Source of the DNA: Methanobacteriota archaeon | Lineage (GTDB): Archaea; Halobacteriota; Methanosarcinia; Methanosarcinales; Methanosarcinaceae | NCBI GenBank assembly: GCA_016841625.1 | Contig: JAENYU010000013.1 | Span: 1-64,000, forward strand | Reading direction: 5' to 3' | Length of the DNA: 64,000 bases | Shown here: positions 36,130 to 45,351 of the stretch, in pieces | Layout: each line of letters starts with the position of its first letter | Numbering within the stretch: position 1 is the first letter of the stretch | Translations under genes and position numbers: made by a program | Notes under the pieces: model-generated | Told to the model about the DNA's origin: nothing | Seen by the model: only the letters and a program-made list of their open reading frames with translations | Database searches by the model: none

Positions 36130-36369
36130 AAATGTAAAGTATTTGAAGTGATTCTGAGTATTTATGAGAGATCAAAGATAGGGAGAAAATATTTATGGAA
36201 ATGTTGAAGGAAAAATTTGAGCTGCCTCCAAATGAAATGAGTAAAAATATTTCAGCTTCTTAAATGTGAGTAGTTACAACTTTTTTAGTCTACAAAGTTA
36301 CTTTTTTTAAATTACATGGTCAGCAACGCATTTATAACATATAATATGTCATAAAAATATTAACAAGAA
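36130..36369. other. Intergenic region right of the IS
   Basis: 240 AT-rich bp. A 22-codon frame (MEMLKEKFELPPNEMSKNIS, starting near 36195) has the look of a gene end but is too short to assign. The rest should hold the promoter of the gene at 36370 (TATA-like run AACATATAATATG near 36336-36348). Confidence 0.45.
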
Positions 36370-39300
36370 ATGCAGTTCAAAGCGGGCATCATTATGATGG
36401 ATCTATTCTCAAAAAGAGCATCAATCGGGGATAAAGTCATACTGACTTTAATAAATGGGAACGTAATGGAAGGGGAAATCACAGATATCGGTATGGATTA
36501 CATTGTCCTAAAAACAAACAGAGGCACCGCCGGAATCCATTATAATATGGTAGTAGTCTGGGAAATCCTGCTTGATTCGAATTCAGTCCAGAGCGAAGAA
36601 GAAGAAGAAGAAAAAGAAGAAGAAAAAGAAATTAGCTACCTTAAACTTGAACCTGAAATAGCTCCAGGTGAAAATCATATTGAATATGCTCAAATAGAAG
36701 TTCTTGAAAGCCTCGAAGATGAAGACAACGAAGAAGAATCCGGGGATTATAGCTTTGTTGAAGCTCAGATTGAAGAACTCCTTGGAGATTTTAGTACAAA
36801 AGTGGCCCGTGCCAGATTGACCCTGCATGAGCCGGACCTATCTTTTCCTTTAAAAATCCTTGACTCAGAAAACCCACAGGAAGACAAAAAGCAGTGGGAT
36901 AAAATAAGCAACCAGTACCAGAACTGTATAAAAAACAGAAAATACTCCCCGCTTTCCATCCTTGCTTCCGAATTGCTGAAATTCGCTGAAAAACATCCGG
37001 ATATCGGAGTCTTCCATTATAATGCAGGCTGTTTTCTGACCCACATTGAAAACTTCGAGCAATCCCTCGTATATTTTGAAGAAGCTTTTGCCCGTGAACC
37101 TTCCCCCAGGTACCTGTATAACGCTGCATATGCTGCCCTGAAAATCCAGAATTACGAAAAAGCCCACAATAACCTCGCAGTCTATCTTGACATGGTACCC
37201 CCAATGGACGATCCCGATGCCTGGTACACATTCTGTAGGCTGACCGAAAAAGAACCCCAAAATTCTGTATTCAGAGATGTACTGCTTTCCTCCCTCAGGG
37301 ATACCTTCGGGATAGAAAGAGAGGAGGAAGGGAAAGAAGAGGGAGAAGAGGAAGAGGGAGGAAAAGGAATAGAAGAAGGGAAAGAAGGAAAAGAGGTAGA
37401 AGAGGAAGGAAAAGGAATAGAAGAAGGGAAAGAAGACGGAGAAGAGGGAGAAGGGAAAGAAGGAAAAGAAACCGATCAGGTCAACGAGGATTACATCCGT
37501 AACAGCACCTTGTTCTTATTGAAGTCCGCTCTGTATGTCCTGCAAAAAAATCGGAAATACAAAGATGCTGAACATCTCATTCCATTCCTTGGGGAGGTCG
37601 AAACCGGGAAAGGGGCTATTCATGGGAAAAAAGTATTTTCCCTGCTTGAATTATCCTTTGCAGGTTTTTCCGGGGGTAAACTTGCCGAATACCAGGGCAT
37701 TGAAATATTGAAAGGATATGAAAAGGACAGCCGGGGTAAAAACTCAAACGAAGAATGCGCCCATAAAAGGGATACTGGCATCAATGTTACACCGGCTGGT
37801 GAAATAGACAAAAGTAACATGGATGTTGAAGAACTGAAAACAGTTTTAGCTCAATCTTCTTCTCTTCACAAGGATGAGCACGGCGGGGAAAGCGAACCTT
37901 CAGAAGCTTTCTACAGCAAAATTCCCCGCAGGCATGGTTACATATTCAAGTACATCGCTCCAAATGGCTATGGATTCATAAGGGATGAGGAAGGGGCAAG
38001 TTACTTTTTCCATTTAAGCTCAATAATAGACACCTCCATATCTGCCATGGAGTTGAGTAATGTTTACTGGGGAACCGAGATCCATGTCATTTTCCACCCC
38101 ACCATAGGTGAGCAGGGAAATATAGCTGTCCAGATTTCCGCATACCAGGTCCTGGATGAGATGCAAAAACTGGCTGGAAGATATGCCGAAGGCGGGGACT
38201 ACAAAAAAGCCCTTGAACTCAGCGAATATGTGCTCTCTATAGACTCTGATTACCCCAGCTCGAAATCCTCCCTCGAAACCTGGCAGGGAAAACAGAAGGA
38301 AATCCTTGAAAAGGAACAGGCCCTGAATGACCGGATTGAAGCCGAGCCCGACAGCAGAGAAGGCTGGGATTCGAAAGCCAGCTTCCTCATTGAACATAAA
38401 AGATACGAAGAAACCCTCCCTGCACTTGACAGGTTAATCGAACTTACCCCGGATATTGTAAGTTCCCTTCCCTTAAGACAGCACATATCTTCTTTCAGTG
38501 CAATATACGATCCCAACCCTGAGTATGCCAGAGCCCTTTACAAAAAGAGTTTCGTGCTCAACCGGCTTGGAAGCTACAAAGAAGCCCTGAAAATTATTAC
38601 TAAGGCTCTTGAGCTTGATCCGGAGCATGCAGACTCCCTTGCTCTCAGAGCTTCCATTCTCCTGAAAGTCAACAGACCCCAGGAAGCACACGAACTCATA
38701 GATCGTCTCCTTGAACAGGCCCCTGATAACTGGGAACTCCTCTTTTTGAAAGGAGAAGCCCTTTTGAAGTTCCATGGATACGAAGAAGGACTGGAGTACC
38801 TCGAAAAAGCGCTGCAGCGGTCTCCAAAAAACCCTGAAATTCTCTTGAAAAAGGGGTACGCCCTCTCCAAGCTTGGCAGGTTTGATGCAGCTATAAAAGC
38901 CTATGACAAAGTGATAAACCTTCAGCCCGAAAACACCAGGGCATTATCCAACAAGGGCTTCATTCTGATCATGACCTGGGAATACGAAAAAGCTCTTGAA
39001 TTGTACAACGGCCTGATACAGCTAAATCCTTTCAATGCCAGGCTGTGGTCAAAGAAAGGAGCCATCCTTACGAAGCTGTACAGGTCCGAAGAAGCCTCAA
39101 GAGCTGTTGACCGGGCTCTGGAAATCGCCCCAAATGACGCTGAGACCTTATTTACGAAAGGATACATATTCTCCAAAATGGGCAGGAATGATGAAGCCCT
39201 GAAGTACTTTGATCGGGTCCTGGAACTCACTCCCTTCGACCAGAAAGCCCTTGCAAAGAAAGCTTTCGTGCTTTCAAAAATGAGGAGATACGCCGATGCA

Positions 39301-39594
39301 TTTGAGTCCATTGAAGAGGCCCTCGGGATCAGCAGGTACAACTCGCGAACCTGGTATTACAAAGGTTTCATCCATTACAATCTCGAAGAATACGATGAAG
39401 CCCTTTTTGCCTTCAACAAATCCGCAGAGTTGAACCCTGCCGATGACCGGATAGAAAGAATGAAACAGTTTACCCTTGTCAAGCTCGGAAGATATGAGGG
39501 AGACATGACCATTCAGGCAGACGAACTGCAAGCCGAGGAAGAGTTGTTTGACAAGGAACTTCAGGAAGAGTACGATTCAGCATTTACGGATTAA
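36370..39594 (+). CDS. Large TPR protein with Sm-like N-terminus and cold-shock domain
   Basis: A 1074-residue protein in five parts. Residues about 10-68 (IGDKVILTLINGNVMEGEIT) resemble an Sm or Hfq-type strand pair. Residues 75-140 and 316-367 are Glu-rich (EEGKEEGEEEEGGKG), encoded by purine-only DNA. Residues 170-300 are TPR-like. Residues 519-590 form a cold-shock domain with RNP1-like NGYGFI (532-537) and RNP2-like SYFFHL (544-549). Residues 600-1040 are about eleven canonical TPRs. Two putative RNA-binding modules on a TPR scaffold suggest an RNA-protein hub; function unknown. Starts at 36370, 36394 and 36397 are all possible; none has a strong ribosome site. Confidence 0.85.
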   Translation: MQFKAGIIMMDLFSKRASIGDKVILTLINGNVMEGEITDIGMDYIVLKTNRGTAGIHYNMVVVWEILLDSNSVQSEEEEEEKEEEKEISYLKLEPEIAPGENHIEYAQIEVLESLEDEDNEEESGDYSFVEAQIEELLGDFSTKVARARLTLHEPDLSFPLKILDSENPQEDKKQWDKISNQYQNCIKNRKYSPLSILASELLKFAEKHPDIGVFHYNAGCFLTHIENFEQSLVYFEEAFAREPSPRYLYNAAYAALKIQNYEKAHNNLAVYLDMVPPMDDPDAWYTFCRLTEKEPQNSVFRDVLLSSLRDTFGIEREEEGKEEGEEEEGGKGIEEGKEGKEVEEEGKGIEEGKEDGEEGEGKEGKETDQVNEDYIRNSTLFLLKSALYVLQKNRKYKDAEHLIPFLGEVETGKGAIHGKKVFSLLELSFAGFSGGKLAEYQGIEILKGYEKDSRGKNSNEECAHKRDTGINVTPAGEIDKSNMDVEELKTVLAQSSSLHKDEHGGESEPSEAFYSKIPRRHGYIFKYIAPNGYGFIRDEEGASYFFHLSSIIDTSISAMELSNVYWGTEIHVIFHPTIGEQGNIAVQISAYQVLDEMQKLAGRYAEGGDYKKALELSEYVLSIDSDYPSSKSSLETWQGKQKEILEKEQALNDRIEAEPDSREGWDSKASFLIEHKRYEETLPALDRLIELTPDIVSSLPLRQHISSFSAIYDPNPEYARALYKKSFVLNRLGSYKEALKIITKALELDPEHADSLALRASILLKVNRPQEAHELIDRLLEQAPDNWELLFLKGEALLKFHGYEEGLEYLEKALQRSPKNPEILLKKGYALSKLGRFDAAIKAYDKVINLQPENTRALSNKGFILIMTWEYEKALELYNGLIQLNPFNARLWSKKGAILTKLYRSEEASRAVDRALEIAPNDAETLFTKGYIFSKMGRNDEALKYFDRVLELTPFDQKALAKKAFVLSKMRRYADAFESIEEALGISRYNSRTWYYKGFIHYNLEEYDEALFAFNKSAELNPADDRIERMKQFTLVKLGRYEGDMTIQADELQAEEELFDKELQEEYDSAFTD

Positions 39595-39659
39595 TCTTGC
39601 ATTGGGAAAAGGAGGAAAAAAGGCTCTCTTTTTCCACTTTCTGCGGACTTTTTTGCCGA

Positions 39660-40050
39660 ACCTCCCCTGAAACTTGCCCGGAAACCCCGGGAACCTTCCG
39701 TTTCCCTTGCAGCCCTCGAATTCATGGAAATAGAAAAACCAGGAACCCACGCCTAACCCCTCGGCTCCCATATCCAGCAGCGCCTCCGGGAACTCCAGGA
39801 CTCCTACCCCCGCATAGGCGACGTTCGGGGCCTCGGCCTCATGATCGGCGCCGAAATCGTCAAACCCGACAAATCCACCGACCCCGCAACCCGAAACCGG
39901 ATCGTCCGGAAAGGCTACAAACAGGGCATCATGCTCCTGGGCTGCGGGGAGTCCGTGATAAGGTTTTCCCCGCCCCTTGTTATGACGGAGGAGGAAGCTG
40001 ATAAGGGGCTGGAGATGTTTGAGGAGGCAGTGAAGAGGGTTGTGGGGTGA
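39660..40050 (+). pseudogene. Relic of a class III aminotransferase (C-terminal end)
   Basis: The frame ending at 40050 reads LAALEFMEIEKPGTHA, a TAA stop (39754-39756), then PLGSHIQQRLRELQ, YPRIGDVRGLGLMIGAEIVK, KGYKQGIMLLGCGESVIRFS and a normal C-terminus. This is the last third of a 4-aminobutyrate/acetylornithine-type PLP aminotransferase. Beyond 39690 the frame is lost, and the catalytic lysine region is absent. It sits directly after the large TPR gene and is clearly not functional. Confidence 0.85.
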
Positions 40051-40171
40051 AAAAAGCAGAAGGTGGTGAGGGAAAGAAGCCAGAGTAGCCGTAATAGGTG
40101 TATTTCCGTGTGTTTTGTCACCGTGCGTAGCACGGGCTTTTCCGGAAATAAGTGGAAAAACATGTCTCATT

Positions 40172-40918
40172 TTATTTATTATGTTCACATATTTCTGCGA
40201 AACCCTGTTCAATTAATTTACAGCCGTCAAATTTGCTGCAATCATAACAGGTTAGTGAAACATTGACTAAATTATTTTTGGAAATTTCTTTGTCCGAATT
40301 CTTACCTGAATTGGCTTTTTCCAGATATTTAGAGGTCTTTGGTGCGTATCTTATGTATCCATGTTTCGGACAACTCTGTCTGATATGTTTGGTCCCGTTC
40401 TTAAAAATTTGCCACTCAAACATACATTCAAGTTTACATTTAGGACAAAAAATTCCAATGTTATCTTCTTTTTTTTCTTTTGTTTTATTTTTAGGAACAT
40501 TTTTAGCTTTATGTAAAGGGTCTTCAATGAAACCCAGAGCTTTGGAAGCTGCATAATCCGCTCTGGAGTTCCTTTCTCTTGCAATCCATTCCAGTTTTAT
40601 CGAATCGAATTCCTTCAGAAGCCTCCTCGCATCACTGTTCAACTTCTTAAGATTATCTTTGTTCACAGCCCATGATCCATTTACCTGGTTTATAACTAAC
40701 TTGCTATCCCCCTGGACAAGAACATCCTTCCATCCCAGGAGGACTGCTTGCCTCAGACCCTCTATAAGTGCAAAATATTCTGCCTCGTTATTGGTTCCAA
40801 CTCCCTCCAGTTTCTTCGAAATTTCCTTCGTGATCACACCCTCATCAATTAAAATTACACCAATACCCCGGGAGCCAGGATTAGGAATTGCTGCACCATC
40901 AAATTGAATTATTTTCAT
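40172..40918 (-). CDS. RNase HI with cysteine-rich C-terminal extension
   Basis: A 248-residue protein. Residues 1-130 are an RNase HI of the archaeal/Sto-type with all four acidic residues: D7 (FDGAAIPNPG), E45 (GTNNEAEYFALIEGL), D71 (VQGDSKLVINQ) and D121 (RNSRADYAAS). It should cut RNA in RNA-DNA hybrids. The extension (150-248) contains CPKCKLEC and CYDCSKFDGC clusters plus SCPKHGY, likely one or two zinc-binding units and not part of standard RNase HI. The start ATG at 40918 follows AT-rich DNA. It lies between two gene relics, in an AT-rich accessory stretch. Confidence 0.88.
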   Translation of the reverse strand: MKIIQFDGAAIPNPGSRGIGVILIDEGVITKEISKKLEGVGTNNEAEYFALIEGLRQAVLLGWKDVLVQGDSKLVINQVNGSWAVNKDNLKKLNSDARRLLKEFDSIKLEWIARERNSRADYAASKALGFIEDPLHKAKNVPKNKTKEKKEDNIGIFCPKCKLECMFEWQIFKNGTKHIRQSCPKHGYIRYAPKTSKYLEKANSGKNSDKEISKNNLVNVSLTCYDCSKFDGCKLIEQGFAEICEHNK

Positions 40919-40984
40919 ATATCTAATATTTCAAACTCTCATATAATAAATTAGTTTGAGAAATCAAATATCAAGAAAGATGAC

Positions 40985-41335
40985 TCATCGATAACCATCC
41001 CGTTTTATCAGACCACCAATCCTCCTTAAAAACCCCGCCTCCTCTTCCACCCCCTTTTCAATAACTGCCACATACACCGAATCATCCGAATCTATGAACT
41101 TTTTAACCCTCAACCCGCTTCCCTTCAGTATCTCTTTCATTTCGCCCTTTGACACAAACAGATAATCAAACCACGGAGTCACGTAGCTCCCCTACCTCAC
41201 GCAGAGCCTCAACTGCCCGGGCATCCTGCCTCGCTTTTTGTTAGACTCCAGGTATTGCAAATAAGACGGATCAATCGAATTATACGGATCGGTGCTCTCG
41301 GCAATGAAAAAAGAGGGTAAAAAAGATGATGGATC
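40985..41335 (-). pseudogene. Relic of a class I SAM methyltransferase, with in-frame TAG
   Basis: The minus-strand frame reads PYNSIDPSYLQYLESNKKRG, MPGQLRLCVR, TAG (41192-41194), GSYVTPWFDYLFVSKGEMKE and a C-terminal part ending at 40985. This resembles the C-terminal end of SAM-dependent methyltransferases. The SAM-binding part is missing: the frame meets TGA at 41336-41338. The TAG could in principle be read as pyrrolysine in a Methanosarcina, but with the 5' part gone a pseudogene is far likelier. The open 65-codon tail (40985-41182) on its own is probably not a gene. Confidence 0.75.
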
Positions 41336-41428
41336 TCAACAAAATCCTGCAAATTGACCGCTCAATTGCAGGAGAAGGCATCTGAAGCCGCACTTGACCC
41401 GATGCCTTCCCCACTCAGTATTCCCTTT

Positions 41429-42802
41429 TTATGTGTTTTTCAGTTCGGGATAATATGCTGGAAAAGTTTCGTCATTCATCCATTTATCGATCATTTCCAG
41501 GCTTATTTCCGGTTTGTAATACGGGACCTGGTGTCCGGAATTGGGAAGGACAATCTGGGTCAGGTTTTTGTACTGTTTTATGAATCCTTTCACATTGTCA
41601 GAAGGTTGTGCCCAGATATTCCGGGGTAATTTTTTCCAGGCTTCATCATCTTCCGGATTGTTCCATTTCTTTAAATCGTACAGGATTTGCTCTGTACTTA
41701 AAGAGCCGCAGGCAGTGTCAAAGGTTCCCGTGTACATCAGTACTTTATATAAATTCTCATAGCTGATGAATTCGGAATATACCGGAGCTGAATTTTCCAT
41801 ATTGTCTTCGATGAGATTCTCGGCTACAGGGCCTTTGTTATCCGCACAGTTCCAGTTCTGGGCTTCCGGTACGTTAAGCGTTTTTTTAACGGCAGCCATT
41901 TCCATATAGGTCTGGACCTGTTTCATTGAAATTTCCGAAAATCTTGAAATGTTGTAAACATTGAAGTTTCCACCCAGTGCAGATACGTTATCAACGATGT
42001 CGTTGGATATGCTGTAGGCATCTTCATATTTTTTGTTATCCAGGGCAGTACAGAAATTGTCGTAATCGCTCAAGATCTGGAGGCGCTGCTTTGTGTCCAG
42101 ATATCCCAGGGTATAGGCATAATCGATGTACACTTTCATCTGTAAACGGGCATCTATCCACCCATCCCCAACAGAAATTCCCTTTAAATTGATTTTCCTG
42201 TTTTCATCAGTTTCGGCGCTGTTTTTCATATGGATTTTCAATGCGATATTTGGGACATACTTGCCCCCGTAACTTTCTCCGGTGATATAAACAGGACAGG
42301 AACGGTATTCAGGATGTCTGGAGAGAAAGTCCTGGAAGGCAAGGTAGAACATTTCGCTTAATTCATCTTCATTTCTGGCAAAGCTTGTCTGCGGGTCCTC
42401 TCCCTTCACCCTGCTGTATCCGGTGCCAATCGGCTGGTCCCAGTAGACAATGTGGGCGTTTTTATTCCAGCTGTACTGGTTTTCAAGCAGTTTTCCACCG
42501 GAACCGTCCTGGATCCGGTAGGGACCGTTTTCAAGAAAGAGCCCTAATGTGGACGGCGCTCCGGGACCGCCATTTAACCAGATAAGCAGCGGGGTTTTCC
42601 CGATTTCTTCACCATCCCTTGATTGGGTGGGATGGAATTTCTGGCTTTCAAAAAACCAGTAGAATAATTGAATCTCTATATCGTTATACAGGGCATCCGC
42701 ATACCCGGCATAAGAGCGTACGTTTAAATCGATTGTTCCTGAATTATGGATATCTGCAGGGATTTTTTCTATTAAATCATCAGTAGAAGTAGTACTGTTC
42801 AT
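41429..42802 (-). CDS. Serine carboxypeptidase, peptidase family S10
   Basis: A 457-residue protein of the carboxypeptidase Y family, which removes C-terminal residues from peptides. The oxyanion segment WLNGGPGAPS (75-84), DQPIGTGYSR (122-131), nucleophile S177 in GESYGG, D362 in YTGTFDTACG and H424 in NSGHQVPYYKP complete the catalytic set. There is no signal peptide, so it should act in the cytoplasm, unlike the secreted eukaryotic enzymes. GGAGG precedes the ATG at 42802. S10 peptidases are mostly eukaryotic and rare in archaea, so transfer is likely. The decarboxylase-like gene lies 121 bp upstream on the same strand, suggesting a shared pathway. Confidence 0.9.
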   Translation of the reverse strand: MNSTTSTDDLIEKIPADIHNSGTIDLNVRSYAGYADALYNDIEIQLFYWFFESQKFHPTQSRDGEEIGKTPLLIWLNGGPGAPSTLGLFLENGPYRIQDGSGGKLLENQYSWNKNAHIVYWDQPIGTGYSRVKGEDPQTSFARNEDELSEMFYLAFQDFLSRHPEYRSCPVYITGESYGGKYVPNIALKIHMKNSAETDENRKINLKGISVGDGWIDARLQMKVYIDYAYTLGYLDTKQRLQILSDYDNFCTALDNKKYEDAYSISNDIVDNVSALGGNFNVYNISRFSEISMKQVQTYMEMAAVKKTLNVPEAQNWNCADNKGPVAENLIEDNMENSAPVYSEFISYENLYKVLMYTGTFDTACGSLSTEQILYDLKKWNNPEDDEAWKKLPRNIWAQPSDNVKGFIKQYKNLTQIVLPNSGHQVPYYKPEISLEMIDKWMNDETFPAYYPELKNT

Positions 42803-42923
42803 ACCAATCCTCCATTCATACTAATCCTCCTTGATTAATTTTTCAAGCAGTTTTTAGCAGTCTTTATTTAGCAGTCTTCAGTCTGCACAAGGCACTCGAT
42901 TTTGAACCGAATCTTGAACCGAA

Positions 42924-44078
42924 TCAAAATGAGAACTGTAGCTTAGGTTTACCTGCTGCTTCTTTTTCATTCAGTGTTCCGATAATTTGTCCCTGAGGGA
43001 TTCTTACGGCAGGGAAGCACCCTTTTTCAAACAGGAGGATATTCAGGGAGCCGCCGTACTGGAAATAGCCAACTTCATCCCCTTTGCAGATCTCGATGGC
43101 ATTTTCAGGAGTTACTTTTTTGAACTTTTCTTCAAAAATCACAGACCCGATGGTGTTAAGTCCGACAGGAATCATGGCTACATAACCGTATTTTTCGGTT
43201 TTGATGATCATGTAACCTCTCCTGAAGTGTTCGAACACACTATAATCATAACCGTAACCGACATTTCCACCATTGATTAGATCCGGAAAATCGGCAATTC
43301 CAAAATAATTTCCGGCAACATCTTCATCAGATTCTACCACTGTGCCCGATACGGGAGCATGGTAGCGGTGATACACATTGGGCATCAGGATACAGGAGAC
43401 TGCTGTCCCCCCTTCGAAATGCTCTGTAAGCTCCGATTGGTTGAGCAGCTGGCGGACATTCAGTTTCTGTGTTTTAACATTTACTGGAGTCTCAACTGAC
43501 AGGTTGTCATCGATCATATTGATCACTGCATCTGCCGGAGACACCACAACAGAGTCATCATCAACGCCGCTGATTGGTCTTTTTCCACACTTTAATTCCC
43601 GGGCAAAAAACTGGTTAAACGACACATACCCGCCTTTGGGGATAATGTAATCATTCATTTTGTTGCCCAGTTCATCCATCCATTTTTTCACCAATTCTTT
43701 TGAAGCAGGCAAATCCATTTTTTGCCCATTTAATTCCACATAATAAAAAGTCATCAAATTGCCAGGATCAGTAGAGACAAATTCCAGGCCTGCTTCATTT
43801 TTATAATACAACCAGCTAAACCTTTGAATATATTCCAGACCGGTGGTTAAATCCGGATTCCACGCATACCAGCCGTTAAAAAAATTGCACAAATCCTCTA
43901 TCGTAGCGTCTTTCCAGTTATGCATTACATCAGGGTCCGTGTCCGGGGGGATGGGGTGAACATTTTTTACCGCAGCATCATACTTGTCTGCAAACCCGTG
44001 ATAATTGTCTTTATACCAGGTGCTGATCAATTCGGTAAACTGGTCGATTGAGTTAATTTCTAATTTTTCTTGATTCAT
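42924..44078 (-). CDS. Phosphatidylserine-decarboxylase-like pyruvoyl enzyme
   Basis: A 384-residue protein whose C-terminal 220 residues match the PSD fold: SPADA with D182, VYHRYHAPVSG with H240, and the self-cleavage site YGGSLN, where S344 would become the pyruvoyl cofactor. The N-terminal 150 residues (WYKDNYHGFADKYDAAV) differ from membrane PSDs and recall the soluble PSD-like amino-acid decarboxylases with an extra N-terminal domain. No membrane segment is present, so a free amino acid or peptide substrate is more likely than phosphatidylserine. GGAGG precedes the ATG. It probably forms an operon with the S10 carboxypeptidase downstream. Confidence 0.85.
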   Translation of the reverse strand: MNQEKLEINSIDQFTELISTWYKDNYHGFADKYDAAVKNVHPIPPDTDPDVMHNWKDATIEDLCNFFNGWYAWNPDLTTGLEYIQRFSWLYYKNEAGLEFVSTDPGNLMTFYYVELNGQKMDLPASKELVKKWMDELGNKMNDYIIPKGGYVSFNQFFARELKCGKRPISGVDDDSVVVSPADAVINMIDDNLSVETPVNVKTQKLNVRQLLNQSELTEHFEGGTAVSCILMPNVYHRYHAPVSGTVVESDEDVAGNYFGIADFPDLINGGNVGYGYDYSVFEHFRRGYMIIKTEKYGYVAMIPVGLNTIGSVIFEEKFKKVTPENAIEICKGDEVGYFQYGGSLNILLFEKGCFPAVRIPQGQIIGTLNEKEAAGKPKLQFSF

Positions 44079-44411
44079 AATACCTCCGATAATTACGTCA
44101 TAAGATATTAAAAAAATAAGACAGTTTGATATGTTTATCAGGCTTCTATAATAAAAAAGTTATGGAAGTTAGCCCTCGATTTTAAAGTTATAATGGGCTC
44201 ACAGGGTTTGCAATAAGAGAAAAAATATTTTTTTTGACTTTAATTTAGTTTTAAGGCTTTATACAGGCTCATATAAGAAAAAAGATATATTGAGGCGCTC
44301 TGATCATGTAAAAAGGTAGCTTTGCTTTTTGATCGTGGGGCAGAGGTCAGATAGTTCTAATTTAACTGAGGAAGTTTGAAAATATTGATAACTATCAAAG
44401 TTAAGACCCAT

Positions 44412-44537
44412 AAAGGAAAGAAGAGGAAAGCAAAGAAAAGGAAAGCAAAGAAGAGGAAAATATAGAAGATTAAAAGATAGGAGAGGAAAGGAAAGAAGAG
44501 GAAAGGAAAGAGGAGGAAAAGATAGAAGAGAAAAGAC
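44412..44537. repeat. Polypurine tract
   Basis: About 125 bp of nearly pure A/G on the plus strand, in variants of GAAAGAAGAGGAAAG and GCAAAGAAGAGG. The minus-strand open frame through it (44357-44560) encodes only Phe/Leu/Pro runs and is not a credible gene. Confidence 0.85.
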
Positions 44538-44588
44538 CTGATGGACTCTTCATTTTTCAAGGACTTTTTTATTAAAAATTGGAAATAG

Positions 44589-44604
44589 CCGCGCTAAAGC
44601 GCGG
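44589..44604. terminator. GC hairpin near the polypurine tract
   Basis: CCGCGC and GCGCGG pair perfectly around TAAA. It lies shortly after the stop end of the 165-residue gene, 67 bp beyond its stop codon, and may end that transcript. Confidence 0.4.
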
Positions 44605-44670
44605 GACAAAAACGGATATAGACGGTATTAACGGTTGCCAGGAAACAGTTCTTTCAGCTCTCCTGAAACC

Positions 44671-45168
44671 TTACTTCCTGTTCTTTTCAGCATTCTTCAA
44701 CTTCTCTTCGGTGCTGTTGAGACTCATCAACCTGCTCTCAACAGGTCCCGCCGGAAGATCAACACCAATGGAAACAGCTCCGATTTTCTTCCCGGAAAGC
44801 GTCCTACCCGGCATGTCAGGTTTGATTTCAAGCCCTTTTCCTGCCGGTAAATCAAGCCCTTCGGGTTGTGCTTCCATGGGCATGCCTGTATCGAGCCCCA
44901 GTCCTTTGCCGGAAAAAAGCCTCGGTCTGGTCTCGGAGCTGAGCCTGGGCTGAGTGGAAGAAGAGAGACCCAGGTCCCTGTCCTGGGAAAGCCGCCTGTT
45001 CAGGTCGGGCAATACGCCGTCGAACTGGTCAAGGGCGGGTTTCGAAAAAGCTTCGGTTTCGTAATTCGGAGTGTTTTCAACTGCCTTTTTCTCCCCCACT
45101 GCTGCCTGCCCGGAATGTTCGGATGAATGTACGGATGAAATTGAGTCCTCGGATTTTCTGCCTGTCAT
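44671..45168 (-). CDS. Low-complexity hydrophilic protein, doubtful
   Basis: A 165-codon frame encoding a hydrophilic, probably disordered protein with recurring phrases (SQDRDLGLSS, SGKGLGLDTG, AGKGLEIKPD, SGKKIGAVSIGVDLPAG). The half-regular GKGL and DLPAG recurrence and the GC-rich third positions resemble coding sequence, but no ribosome site precedes the ATG and no family is recognised. It may be a real unstructured protein or chance; I lean slightly towards real. Confidence 0.45.
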   Translation of the reverse strand: MTGRKSEDSISSVHSSEHSGQAAVGEKKAVENTPNYETEAFSKPALDQFDGVLPDLNRRLSQDRDLGLSSSTQPRLSSETRPRLFSGKGLGLDTGMPMEAQPEGLDLPAGKGLEIKPDMPGRTLSGKKIGAVSIGVDLPAGPVESRLMSLNSTEEKLKNAEKNRK

Positions 45169-45351
45169 ACCAGTAAGAATTGTCCCGAAGGTATATCAAT
45201 TATACGCGGGGTTTGCGCATAATGTATCCGGGTTAGGTGCCAAAATCAGCATATGAAAAGCAGGTTGTAAATCAGAGTGCAGAACAATAGTCTGAAGAAA
45301 CAAAAAAGAAATATATCGTAATGTAGTATATAGATTCCAAAATTAGTAAAT

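Noticed and set aside
44357-44560. 67-codon frame rich in Phe and Leu, looking like a membrane protein
   Set aside because: It is only the translation of a polypurine tract; no ribosome site.
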